From an uncultured Bacteroidia bacterium (GTDB taxonomy: Bacteria > Bacteroidota > Bacteroidia > Bacteroidales > UBA932), in assembly GCA_902774155.1 (NCBI GenBank), contig CACYHF010000002.1, positions 42,602 through 106,601 of the forward strand: a stretch of DNA of 64,000 bases, in the 5' to 3' direction. The notes beneath the pieces are model-generated. The model ran no database searches, had not been told where the DNA came from, and saw only the letters and a program-made list of their open reading frames with translations. This document shows positions 53,724 to 61,594 of this stretch, one piece after another; position 1 is the first letter of the stretch; each line of letters begins with the position of its first letter. Both the position numbers and the translations under genes were made by a program.

Positions 53724-54572
53724 CTATTTATAAAGCTCTTGGAAGCCCAGGTAAAGCTTGTTAATCAGGTCCCGGCTGCTGAAAGCCTCCTCCGTGCGCT
53801 CCGCGGAGAGTACATCCCCAGCATAGCCGTGAATCCATACGCCCAGCGTAGCGGCATCTTCGGCCGAATAACCCCGTGCCATCAGGCCGCCGATCAGACC
53901 CGTGAGCACGTCTCCGCTGCCTCCTTTGGCCATTCCGGGGCCTCCGGTGGTGTTTACGTAGCAAGTGCCGTTGGGGGTGAAAACCCTGGAGTGGTATCCC
54001 TTCATCACCACGCAGCAGCCGGCTTCGGCGCAAAGTTCCCATGCCAGGGTTTCCCGTTCTTCGTCGCTCTTGCTGGGGAGAAGCCGTTTGAGTTCCCCTT
54101 TATGGGGCGTCAGTACGGAGCCTGGCGGAATGAGTTCCGTCCAATCGGAGAGGACGGAGAGAATATTGAGGGCATCGGCATCCAGGACCATGGGAATGTG
54201 GCGCGAACGGGCTTCGGCCAGCAAATCCATAAAGGAATTCAGCGTTCCCGGAGACCAGCCCAGGCCGGGGCCGATGGCGATGGTATTGTAGCGCTCCAGT
54301 TTTTCCGGCACGGTGTGGAAGAAATCGTCGTATTCTTCGCTTAACATGGCCGACGGAAAGCTGTTGACCACAGCCTGCAGGGCGCGGGCAGTAGAATGCA
54401 GCCTCACCAGCCCGCAGCCGGATTGGAGGGCGCCCCCGGTGGCCAGAACCGCCGCGCCGGGCATGGTCTCACAACCGGCAATGATCAGCAGCCGGCCATA
54501 ATCGTGCTTGTGACTGTTCCGTTCCCGGTGAAGCAGTTTGGGACGTAGATATTCAGGGGTAAGGGAAATCAT
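53724..54572 (-). CDS. nnrD: ADP/ATP-dependent NAD(P)H-hydrate dehydratase
   Basis: The 282-residue ribokinase-fold repair enzyme has HKHDYGRLLIIAGC near 22, AIGPGLGWSPG near 97, VLTPHKGELKRLL near 150 and the signature TTGGPGMAKGGSGDVLTGLIGGLMA near 208. It dehydrates damaged NAD(P)H hydrate. The NnrE epimerase half, often fused, is absent here. It overlaps the carbonic anhydrase gene by 4 bp and is followed by the dtd remnant. Confidence 0.93.
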   Translation of the reverse strand: MISLTPEYLRPKLLHRERNSHKHDYGRLLIIAGCETMPGAAVLATGGALQSGCGLVRLHSTARALQAVVNSFPSAMLSEEYDDFFHTVPEKLERYNTIAIGPGLGWSPGTLNSFMDLLAEARSRHIPMVLDADALNILSVLSDWTELIPPGSVLTPHKGELKRLLPSKSDEERETLAWELCAEAGCCVVMKGYHSRVFTPNGTCYVNTTGGPGMAKGGSGDVLTGLIGGLMARGYSAEDAATLGVWIHGYAGDVLSAERTEEAFSSRDLINKLYLGFQELYK

Positions 54573-55111
54573 TGGATTTCAGTTAAGGCGCCTGTCACGG
54601 AATCGATGATAAAGCCCCGTACATCAATGTCCTTGGGGATGAGCGGGTGGTTGACAATGGTGGCAACCGTCTTACGCACAGAAGCTTCTGTATCATGGAA
54701 ACCTTCCAGCCAGGCAACAACGCCTTGAGTCTCCCACTCCGTGAGCGTTTCTTCTGAGATGCCGCGCTCCAGCATATGAGGCTTGAACTCGGAATAGCTC
54801 ATGTGGCAGGCTCCGCAGGTGGTATGGGCAATCACCATAATTTCATTGACTCCTAACTCATAAACGGCAACGATGAGGCTGCGTACCGCTGAATCCCACG
54901 GGGAAGTGATGACGGCTCCGGCGTTCTTGATGATTTTGGCATCGCCGTTTTTCAGTCCCAGGGCCTCCGGAAGCAGGACGGACAGGCGGGTATCCATGCA
55001 GCTGAGGATGGCCAGTTTCTTGTCTGGATACTTATTGGTGATATGTCTCTCATAGCCCTTTGAAGCTACGAATTGCTGGTTGAAAGCGAGAATGTTGTCA
55101 ATGTTACTCAT
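54569..55111 (-). CDS. Beta-class carbonic anhydrase
   Basis: The 180-residue protein has zinc ligands in LSCMDTRLSV (Cys near 38, with the Asp-Arg dyad) and IAHTTCGACH (His, Cys). It is a short beta-CA of the type common in anaerobes and interconverts CO2 and bicarbonate, which the PEP carboxykinase pathway would use. I start at MSNIDNILAF (55111). An in-frame ATG at 55186 would add a hydrophobic stretch (MLISLIIFLISLYIFGG), which is possible because the -7 element lies upstream of both. Confidence 0.87.
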   Translation of the reverse strand: MSNIDNILAFNQQFVASKGYERHITNKYPDKKLAILSCMDTRLSVLLPEALGLKNGDAKIIKNAGAVITSPWDSAVRSLIVAVYELGVNEIMVIAHTTCGACHMSYSEFKPHMLERGISEETLTEWETQGVVAWLEGFHDTEASVRKTVATIVNHPLIPKDIDVRGFIIDSVTGALTEIQ

Positions 55112-55217
55112 GTTTCTTTTACTTTTTTTCGTGCGGCCGCCGAAGATGTATAGTGATATAAGGAAGATTATTAGGGATATGAGCATGGGTCTTATTACCT
55201 AAGTAGGAACTTTCCTT

Positions 55218-55225
55218 CAAAAATA
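55218..55225 (-). promoter_or_regulatory. -7 element (TATTTTTG, minus strand) of the carbonic anhydrase operon
   Basis: It is an exact TAnnTTTG match about 106 bp before the start at 55111 (31 bp before the alternative ATG at 55186), back to back with the element at 55247. Confidence 0.45.
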
Positions 55226-55246
55226 GTAAAAATCCACGAAAATAAG

Positions 55247-55254
55247 TAAATTTG
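55247..55254 (+). promoter_or_regulatory. -7 element (TAAATTTG) of the metallophosphoesterase gene
   Basis: It is an exact TAnnTTTG match 15 bp before the ATG at 55270. Confidence 0.55.
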
Positions 55255-55269
55255 AAAAACTTGTGAGTA

Positions 55270-56085
55270 ATGAAAAAACTATTCTTTTGTATTGTTGTTA
55301 TGCTGGCCACCGCTTGTCAGACTTTTAAACCGTTCACTTTCGTTCAGATGAGCGATACTCAAATAGGTTTTATCGATTCATCTCCGGCCTTCGCCCACTC
55401 GGATTCGCTGTTCAAGGCGGCCGTTCAGGCCACGAACGCCCTTTCTCCCGCCTGCGTGATTATCACCGGAGACCTGGTGGACAATCCGGCCGATCCAGTA
55501 CAGGATTCGGTCTACAAAGCCTGTCTGGCCGGGATAAAGGCTCCGGTGTATATGGTCCCCGGCAACCACGATTACTTGGGCTTTACCAAAGAGAAACAGC
55601 AGGCATATATTGCGCTTCGCGGATACGACCGTTTCTCGTTCCGGGAAAAGGAGTGCGCGTTCATCGGCATGGATTCCAATTGTATCAAGGATAGGGTGGA
55701 GGAGGCCGAGGCCGAACAACTGGTCTGGTTGGAGAAAGAATTATCGGCCTCCCAGAATTGCCGATACACTTTTGTATTCCTGCACTGCCCGGTGATTCGG
55801 GAGTCTTTGGACGAACGGGAAGACTATTTCAACTTTTCTAAAGATAAGCGCAGGCAATACATCGACCTTTTCAAAAAGTACGGGGTGGATGGGGTTTTCG
55901 CCGGCCACACGCATCAGGAGTATGACTGTATAGTGGAAGGAATCCGTTTTGTGGCTGCCGGTCCGGTGGCAAATGCCCTGGGCCACGGAACCCCGGGATA
56001 CAACGTGGTGAATGTCACCCAGGATGGATTTGAGGTGCTCTATACCCCCACGCCCGGTATCGATCCCACGCACTGCCGATTCTAA
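55270..56085 (+). CDS. Calcineurin-like metallophosphoesterase lipoprotein
   Basis: The 271-residue protein has a lipobox near LATAC (Cys at 16) and the complete metallophosphoesterase set: QMSDTQIGF, ITGDLVDNP, VPGNHDYLG, FLHCPVIRE and FAGHTHQEYD. It resembles CPPED1-like protein phosphatases more than nucleotidases, but the substrate is open. It has its own promoter; the next small lipoprotein gene starts 86 bp downstream. Confidence 0.87.
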   Translation: MKKLFFCIVVMLATACQTFKPFTFVQMSDTQIGFIDSSPAFAHSDSLFKAAVQATNALSPACVIITGDLVDNPADPVQDSVYKACLAGIKAPVYMVPGNHDYLGFTKEKQQAYIALRGYDRFSFREKECAFIGMDSNCIKDRVEEAEAEQLVWLEKELSASQNCRYTFVFLHCPVIRESLDEREDYFNFSKDKRRQYIDLFKKYGVDGVFAGHTHQEYDCIVEGIRFVAAGPVANALGHGTPGYNVVNVTQDGFEVLYTPTPGIDPTHCRF

Positions 56086-56171
56086 TGTCGTGCGGAAGGT
56101 TCAAAAAAGTTATCAAGGAGGAGACGCATTTCGGAAGGTTGTGTGTTTATAGGACAGAAACGGATGAAAAA

Positions 56172-56564
56172 ATGAAGACTTTTCTGAAACTGACGGGAGT
56201 ACTGGTTCTCCTCGGGTTATTGGTCTCTTCCTGTTCGAAGGGGCAGTTGTTTGACGGTATGTCTTGGTTTGCGCGGACAGGTTCAGTCAGTTCCTTGACC
56301 CTTACTTTCAGTGACAGCGGACAAAAATGTACGGTCCTTGAAATTAATGGTGAATGCGGGAGTGGTTGTGAGTACCCGGTGGAATGGACGGCCCGGAACG
56401 CGTTCAATCTGTTCCTAACGGATATCGACCAGACAGACGTTAAACAAGTCTATTATCGAGACATCAAGTATTCCGGCGTAATAAACGGCGACACCATGTT
56501 GTTGGACGTTTATCGCCGCGACGGCGAGCCTAGTAGAACATACGAACTGAAGAAAAAATATTGA
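56172..56564 (+). CDS. Small lipoprotein of unknown function
   Basis: The 130-residue protein has an uncleaved hydrophobic start with lipobox LLVSSC (Cys near 22). A beta-rich domain follows with SVSSLTLTFSDSGQKCTVLEING and DVKQVYYRDIKYSGVING. No family is recognised. Its stop overlaps the TTG start of the ECF sigma factor gene, so it is translated in the same unit as the sigma/anti-sigma pair and may be part of that signalling system. Confidence 0.65.
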   Translation: MKTFLKLTGVLVLLGLLVSSCSKGQLFDGMSWFARTGSVSSLTLTFSDSGQKCTVLEINGECGSGCEYPVEWTARNAFNLFLTDIDQTDVKQVYYRDIKYSGVINGDTMLLDVYRRDGEPSRTYELKKKY

Positions 56565-57118
56565 CTTCTCCAGAGGAGAAAGATTTGGCCAAATCCTGCT
56601 CCCAAGGGAACAAATTGGCGGAGGAACAACTGTATAGGACCTATGCAGTAAGGGTGTATGCACTCTGCCGACGCTATCTGGGGGATGAAGAGGAGGCGAA
56701 GGACCTGATGCTGGAGACCTTCCTGCAGGCACTGGACAAGATAGACACATTCAAGTACTCCGGGGAAGGTTCCCTGTATGCCTGGATCAGCCGGATTGCC
56801 ATCAATAAGGCCATCAACCAGATCAAGCGCCACCGTTGGCGATTCGTCCCGCTGGACCGCCAGACGCAGGACGACATCCCGGAGCCCACGGAGGAAGAGA
56901 TGCTCACCATCCCGGCAGAGAAATTACGGGCGTGGATAGCCGAATTGCCCGATTTAAGGAGGGCCGTATTCAACCTGTACTGCATGGACGGATACTCGCA
57001 CAAGGAAATCGGCCAAATGCTGGGAATCAGCGAAAAGGGATCCACCAGCACCATGGCAAAGGCCAGAAAACAACTGAAAGAAAAGATTAAGCAATACCTC
57101 AAGGAGCAAGAGCCATGA
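56561..57118 (+). CDS. ECF sigma factor (RNA polymerase sigma-70 family)
   Basis: The 185-residue protein has region 2 (YRTYAVRVYALCRRYLGDEEEAKDLMLETFLQALDKI, residues about 25-62) and region 4 with helix-turn-helix (YSHKEIGQMLGISEKGSTSTMAKARKQLKEKI, 145-176). It starts with TTG at 56561 overlapping the upstream TGA; no ATG exists before region 2. The downstream gene encodes its probable membrane anti-sigma/beta-barrel partner (4-bp overlap). The serpin gene is a candidate target. Confidence 0.92.
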   Translation: MTSPEEKDLAKSCSQGNKLAEEQLYRTYAVRVYALCRRYLGDEEEAKDLMLETFLQALDKIDTFKYSGEGSLYAWISRIAINKAINQIKRHRWRFVPLDRQTQDDIPEPTEEEMLTIPAEKLRAWIAELPDLRRAVFNLYCMDGYSHKEIGQMLGISEKGSTSTMAKARKQLKEKIKQYLKEQEP

Positions 57119-58240
57119 GAAAATGGGAAGACATAGTCAAGGACAAATTGGAAGAGGCCGATGGCACCCTTCCGGAAAGCGTCTTTGCTGAATTCCAGGC
57201 CCGCCGCTGCGCTGCTGCATCGGCCTCCGCGCCGAAGCGTTTCCCGCTGGTGTGGCTGGCTATCCCTGCCGTAGCTGCCGGACTTGCCGCCATCCTGCTC
57301 CTTCGCCAGCCGGCGGCCGTTCCGGAAGATGGAATTCAGCTTATTCAGCAGCCATCGGCTCCGCTTGCCGTTACGGTGGATACTGTTATAGTAGATGAGC
57401 CGATGCAGTTGGAACCGCCTGTTTCCCAGACGCATAAACATAGAATCGTTAAGCAATCCCATATACAACCGCAAGTGGTGGCTGAGGCTGAAAGCATTGA
57501 AGCCCACGACCATCCCGTCATCTCCCTTCATTCCGGAAAAATCGGCCCAACCCAAAACGGTCAAGATGAAGGTGGGGTTGGCGGCAGGCGCCGTTGCCGG
57601 CGGGGGACTGTTGGCGGCGGCCATTGTGCCCGCTCTCGGGACAGGAGCTACGGGGCAGTCGGCTCAGACAGGGGAGGGCTGGAAAGAGTTGTATAATCAT
57701 ACGGATCGATACCAGATGAATAATGGCACAACGAATAATGGTCATACTGTTGAAGACTTGTTCAAGGGGAGTCCGGTTCACTATTTCCCGCTCAAAGTAG
57801 GATTGTCTGCCAGAATCCCTGTCGCCCCAAAACTGTTTATCTCTACCGGCATCAACTATTCCCTGTATATTTCCACCTTCGAATACACGCTGTCTGGAAA
57901 AAAGAATCAGCAGGCGCATTACCTGGGTATTCCGATCCGGCTGGACTGGGTTTTCGCCTCCAGCAAGCTCTTTGACGTGTACGTGGGCGGCGGACTGGAA
58001 GGGGACCTGTGCGTAGGGGCCACGTTGGGAGGAAACAAGATTTCAAAAGACGGCTTCGGCCTGGCGCTGCAGGGCGCAGGAGGCGTCCAACTAAATGTCA
58101 CCCGGCATCTGGGCATTTATGTGGAACCGCAATTGAGCTGGCAGATTCCGTTGAACAATACGGTGTTGGAAACTTACCGGAGCACGCATCCGCTACTTTT
58201 TACCGTGGCGGCGGGTGTCCGGTTTAACATAAGTAATTAA
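57115..58240 (+). pseudogene. Anti-sigma/outer-membrane beta-barrel fusion gene with a frameshift
   Basis: The first frame (MRKWEDIVKDKLEEADGTLPESVFAEF..) gives a cytoplasmic anti-sigma-like segment, a transmembrane helix near residues 45-62 and a periplasmic linker. It ends at 57696 in unrelated sequence. The other frame supplies KSAQPKTVKMKVGLAAGAVAGGG and a beta-barrel domain to 58240, ending AAGVRFNISN. Both frames are open at about 57480-57560; dropping one A from the A5 run at 57537-57541 joins LHSGK to SAQPKTV. Bacteroidota encode such fused proteins next to ECF sigma factors, so one intact gene of about 375 residues is expected. Confidence 0.78.
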
Positions 58241-58241
58241 A

Positions 58242-59492
58242 ATGAAGAGATATTTAGCCCTTGCGGCCACGGTAGCCGCTCTAAGCCTGGCTTCCTGCCA
58301 GAAAGAAGATGTGACCATCCCCAGTGAGGACTTGATTCCGCGCAAGGATATCGTGCTCACGAAAGCCCAGGCCGATTTTGTCCTGGACAACAGCGATTTC
58401 GCGCTGGATCTGTTCCGGCGGGTGGCGCAACGTGCGGAGGGGAAGAGCGTTGTAATCTCTCCGCTCAGTGTCACCATTGACTTCGGAATGGTGAACAACG
58501 GTGCCGTGGGAACCACGCAGCAGGAAATCTATGAGACACTGGGCTTCAAGGAAGGATCGGTGGAGGGCCTCAACGCTTTCTGCCAGACTATGATGGAACA
58601 ATCTTCCACCATAGATCCGTCCACCACTTTGGAAATTGCCAATGCCGCGGTGGTCAACAAGAAGTTTCCCGGCCTGAAGGACAGTTTTACCCAAACGGTC
58701 AAGTCGGCCTATGACGCCGAGGTCATTTACAAGGACTTCGGCACGGAGGATATCAAGAAACTGGTCAACGAATGGTGCAGTGAGAAGACCCACGGCATGA
58801 TTCCGGAATTGCTCAAGGCCCCTGTATCTCCCAATGAGTACGCCCATTTCCTGAACGCAGTCTATTTCAAGGGTATCTGGGCCAATAAGTTCAAGAAGGC
58901 CGATACGAAGAAGGAAACCTTTACCCGGGAGGACGGCTCTAAGATCAGCGTCAATATGATGCATCAGCAGGATAAGTTTCTCTTCGGCACCATGCCCGGT
59001 CTGTACACCTCTATTATTCTCCCTTATGGTAACCAGGCCTACAGTATGACGCTGCTGCTGCCCGAAGAAGGGAAAACGCTGGCCGACGTGGCGGAGGCTC
59101 TGGTGAAGAGGGAGAACAATTTCTGTTACTCTACGGGAATGTATCCTTTTCAGGTGGATGTCAAAATCCCTTCTTTCGAGACCGAATATTCCGCCTCATT
59201 GAAAGACATCCTTCCGGAAATGGGCATCCGCCAGGCGTTTGGCGGCGGGGCCGATTTCTCGGCCTTGTCTTCCACGTCCGGCCTCTATATCGGCGATGTC
59301 CTGCACAAGGCAAAAATCAAGGTGGACGAAGAAGGCTCCGAGGCCGCTGCTGTGACGGATATCGTGATGTTTAATTCCGCCGGCGGCCCGTCACAAGTCT
59401 TTGAATTTCACGCCGACCGCCCCTTCCTGTACATGATCACGGAAATCAGCACCGGCGCCATCTATTTCATCGGCCAGTACACCGGGAAATGA
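58242..59492 (+). CDS. Serpin-family protease inhibitor, lipoprotein
   Basis: The 416-residue protein has lipobox LSLASC (Cys at 19) and a full serpin fold: SVVISPLSVTIDFGMVNNGA, NAVYFKGIWANKF, ILPYGNQAYSMTLLLP and the C-terminal HADRPFLYMITE. The hinge EEGSEAAAVT (P17-P8, residues 363-372) has the small residues needed for loop insertion, so it is probably inhibitory. Counting from P17 puts P1-P1' at Ser379-Ala380, suggesting elastase- or subtilisin-like targets. Anchored outside the cell, it could block host or competitor proteases. It begins 1 bp after the anti-sigma gene. Confidence 0.94.
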   Translation: MKRYLALAATVAALSLASCQKEDVTIPSEDLIPRKDIVLTKAQADFVLDNSDFALDLFRRVAQRAEGKSVVISPLSVTIDFGMVNNGAVGTTQQEIYETLGFKEGSVEGLNAFCQTMMEQSSTIDPSTTLEIANAAVVNKKFPGLKDSFTQTVKSAYDAEVIYKDFGTEDIKKLVNEWCSEKTHGMIPELLKAPVSPNEYAHFLNAVYFKGIWANKFKKADTKKETFTREDGSKISVNMMHQQDKFLFGTMPGLYTSIILPYGNQAYSMTLLLPEEGKTLADVAEALVKRENNFCYSTGMYPFQVDVKIPSFETEYSASLKDILPEMGIRQAFGGGADFSALSSTSGLYIGDVLHKAKIKVDEEGSEAAAVTDIVMFNSAGGPSQVFEFHADRPFLYMITEISTGAIYFIGQYTGK

Positions 59493-59538
59493 TTTGGTCA
59501 AGTTTTTGCAGGGTCTTTTCGTATAGTTTGACAAAACA

Positions 59539-59982
59539 ATGAAAAGATATCTCATTCTTGCCCTCGCGCTGATGCTGACCCTTCCGGCCTTTGCCCAAGT
59601 GGGACGCTATAAGGATATCAAGGTCCTCTATCCCGGCTATACGCTGAAGTTCGACACCGCCACGGGTGAACTCTCCGCGGTTCACTATGACAATGACCAG
59701 CTTTTCGAGGAGGTGATACAGAAAAAGCTAAGCCACGATAAAAGCCAAATCGGCCGATATGAGTTCCGCCGGATGCGTCGCGTGGGCACGTATCAGATTT
59801 TCGACACCGCAACCGGCGAATACACCACTGTGAAATGGAAGCCCCTGGACAAAAACGGGAAAGAGATCGAGGCCGATATAGACACGGCCGTCACCAATGC
59901 GGTGGAAAGTATGAAAAAGATTCTCAAAGGTCTGGAGGACAAACTGGACAGAACGCAAAAAGACACCTCCGTGGTGGTATAA
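59539..59982 (+). CDS. Exported protein of unknown function
   Basis: The 147-residue protein has signal peptide MKRYLILALALMLTLPAFAQ. It contains two copies of a short strand-turn unit, GYTLKFDTATGELSAVHYDND and YQIFDTATGEYTTVKWKP, suggesting an internal beta repeat. A helical C terminus (AVESMKKILKGLEDKLDR) follows. The family is not recognised. It is followed by a bidirectional terminator. Confidence 0.62.
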   Translation: MKRYLILALALMLTLPAFAQVGRYKDIKVLYPGYTLKFDTATGELSAVHYDNDQLFEEVIQKKLSHDKSQIGRYEFRRMRRVGTYQIFDTATGEYTTVKWKPLDKNGKEIEADIDTAVTNAVESMKKILKGLEDKLDRTQKDTSVVV

Positions 59983-60015
59983 ATGAAAAAAGGCGGTCTG
60001 ACCGCCTTTTTTCAT
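59983..60015. terminator. Bidirectional intrinsic terminator
   Basis: Perfect 15-bp arms (59983-59997 and 60001-60015) with a 3-base loop have A6 on the left and T6 on the right, giving a U tract on either strand. It serves both converging genes and overlaps the minus-strand gene's stop codon. Confidence 0.9.
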
Positions 60016-60713
60016 TGGATAAAGTCCTTCAGGAGTTTGTGCAGCATCTTGCTCACGTCTTCGTAGTCGGTGGGGTGGGAATTGAACATGGGCGCTTTCT
60101 GCTTCTTGTAATAGACCACACTACGATCCTGTTTGTCAATTACCACGCATAGCATCTCGTTGTTGTAGGGGATGTCGGGCGTGTAGTTCTGGGTAGGGTT
60201 GGTGAGGCCCTTTACGCCGGTGAGCTCTTCTGCCACAGTGTCCACAGCCTTGCTGATGGCTTTGTCCCGCTTTTCCTTTTCATAGGCATCCACGGAGGTG
60301 ACATATCCATAGGTATAGATGAACACGCCATAGCGGTCTTCACTCTCATTCAACTGCGCTATCAGGGACTTGGGGACCCGCAGGCGGGCAGCATCTTTCG
60401 GTTTGGTCTCGACAAGGACCCTGGCCCACTTAAGGGCGTCGGCATTGGCTCCGTCGCCGTAATAATCGGCCGGAACCATTTCCGAGAACGGGAAACGTTC
60501 CACGTTGATGATATCGGCCACAATCCCGGCGGCCTTGTCTGTCTGGGGCTGGCTGTAGAAACCTCCATTCGTATAATACATATCGATGCAGGCACAGGGC
60601 TGAAAGAAGAGGAATTCATCAACACTCTTGACTTTGAAGCCGGGACCCGCACTGGCTGGCATAAAGGTGCCAACAGCGAACAGTGTGGCCAGTACTAAGG
60701 CTAACTTTTTCAT
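60012..60713 (-). CDS. Exported protein of unknown function
   Basis: The 233-residue protein has signal peptide MKKLALVLATLFAVGTFMPASA. The mature protein has QPCACIDMYYTNGGFYSQPQT, YGVFIYTYGYVTSVDAYEKEK and EMLCVVIDKQDRSVVYYKKQ. No family is recognised. It sits 6 bp after a second exported protein gene; the two may function together. Confidence 0.62.
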   Translation of the reverse strand: MKKLALVLATLFAVGTFMPASAGPGFKVKSVDEFLFFQPCACIDMYYTNGGFYSQPQTDKAAGIVADIINVERFPFSEMVPADYYGDGANADALKWARVLVETKPKDAARLRVPKSLIAQLNESEDRYGVFIYTYGYVTSVDAYEKEKRDKAISKAVDTVAEELTGVKGLTNPTQNYTPDIPYNNEMLCVVIDKQDRSVVYYKKQKAPMFNSHPTDYEDVSKMLHKLLKDFIQ

Positions 60714-60719
60714 TACCTT

Positions 60720-61262
60720 CTACTTTTTCAGTTTGAACAAATCACGGCAGAACCAGTTCATGGTCTTGGGGAAGCGGTCGGTTTCCACAAAGTCCGTGTC
60801 ACCCTTTACATTGTTTACCTGAATCTCCAGGGCTGTTTCTCCGGTAGCGGAATCCACTACGCTGAAGGTTCCATAAACGCTGATGTAGCAGCTTCCCATG
60901 ATGCCGGGGCCCTGCGTGCGTTCGAATTTATCCACCTTGAGGACTACCTGATAGGGAGCATCGCCTTCTTTTACCAGCTCCATACCCTGGCTATAAAGAT
61001 TGAAGGAATCGAAAAAGGCCTCGTTCATTAGGCGTACGCGCTCATCGTAGTCGTCTTCGCACCAGGTTTTGAAGTCCCCTTTGTTTTCCTTGGCAAAAAT
61101 ACCGTTGTTCACAAACACTGCCTCGGAAAGATCGATGGTCCAGGTGGCAGTAACGTCCTGCTTAAGCACATCCAGGCTGCCTTTGGTCACCTTGAACGGT
61201 TTGGCGGCAAAGAGGGAAACGGAAGCCAGCAAAAGGGCCGAAACAAGAAGAATTCTTTTCAT
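60720..61262 (-). CDS. Exported protein of unknown function
   Basis: The 180-residue protein has signal peptide MKRILLVSALLLASVSLFAA. The mature domain has VTATWTIDLSEAVFVNNGIFA, APYQVVLKVDKFERTQGPGIMG and ISVYGTFSVVDSATGETALEI, a pattern like secreted beta-sandwich proteins. I start at the ATG at 61262; an in-frame ATG at 61286 would put charged residues before the signal. It heads a two-gene operon with the next gene. Confidence 0.63.
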   Translation of the reverse strand: MKRILLVSALLLASVSLFAAKPFKVTKGSLDVLKQDVTATWTIDLSEAVFVNNGIFAKENKGDFKTWCEDDYDERVRLMNEAFFDSFNLYSQGMELVKEGDAPYQVVLKVDKFERTQGPGIMGSCYISVYGTFSVVDSATGETALEIQVNNVKGDTDFVETDRFPKTMNWFCRDLFKLKK

Positions 61263-61309
61263 AGCGTATTGTCTAATTTGATTCATTCATTAGCATTGCA
61301 AAAATCATT

Positions 61310-61317
61310 CAAAGATA
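61310..61317 (-). promoter_or_regulatory. -7 element (TATCTTTG, minus strand) of the exported-protein pair
   Basis: It is an exact TAnnTTTG match 47 bp before the start at 61262. Confidence 0.5.
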
Positions 61318-61566
61318 GAAAAAACTTTTGATTTTCGGGCCGATTGGCGCAGGTCAGTTTTTGGGAGGGGGACCGGCGCCGCCAGAATGCACAGAAGGCC
61401 GATTCGCGGCGCGGGTCAGTAGGCTGAAATCGGACCTGCTCCGCTTATGCTACTGACTCGCGCCGGTTACCATACTGACCTGTACCGGTCACTCTACAGA
61501 CCTGCACCACCAGGCATCTGTCGGGGATGCGATGATGATGCAATTGACAGATACGGCGAAAATGAG
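61318..61566. repeat. Intergenic region with iterated GTCAGT/ACTGAC units and a long hairpin
   Basis: No gene is seen here. GGTCAGT, GGGTCAGTAGGC, CTACTGACTCG, ATACTGACCTG and ACAGACCTG recur between 61350 and 61505. Arms at 61408-61422 and 61450-61464 pair over 15 bp (one G-T) around a 27-base loop. Two GGCCGAT copies (near 61338 and 61397) also lie here. Confidence 0.6.
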
Positions 61567-61574
61567 TACATTTG
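61567..61574 (+). promoter_or_regulatory. -7 element (TACATTTG) of the CE15-like esterase gene
   Basis: It is an exact TAnnTTTG match 20 bp before the ATG at 61595. Confidence 0.5.
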
Positions 61575-61594
61575 CATAAAGCAAAACCATCTCT

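Noticed and set aside
57115-58240. Programmed ribosomal frameshift in the anti-sigma gene
   Set aside because: No classical slippery heptamer with a downstream pseudoknot was apparent. A one-base change in an A run is simpler.
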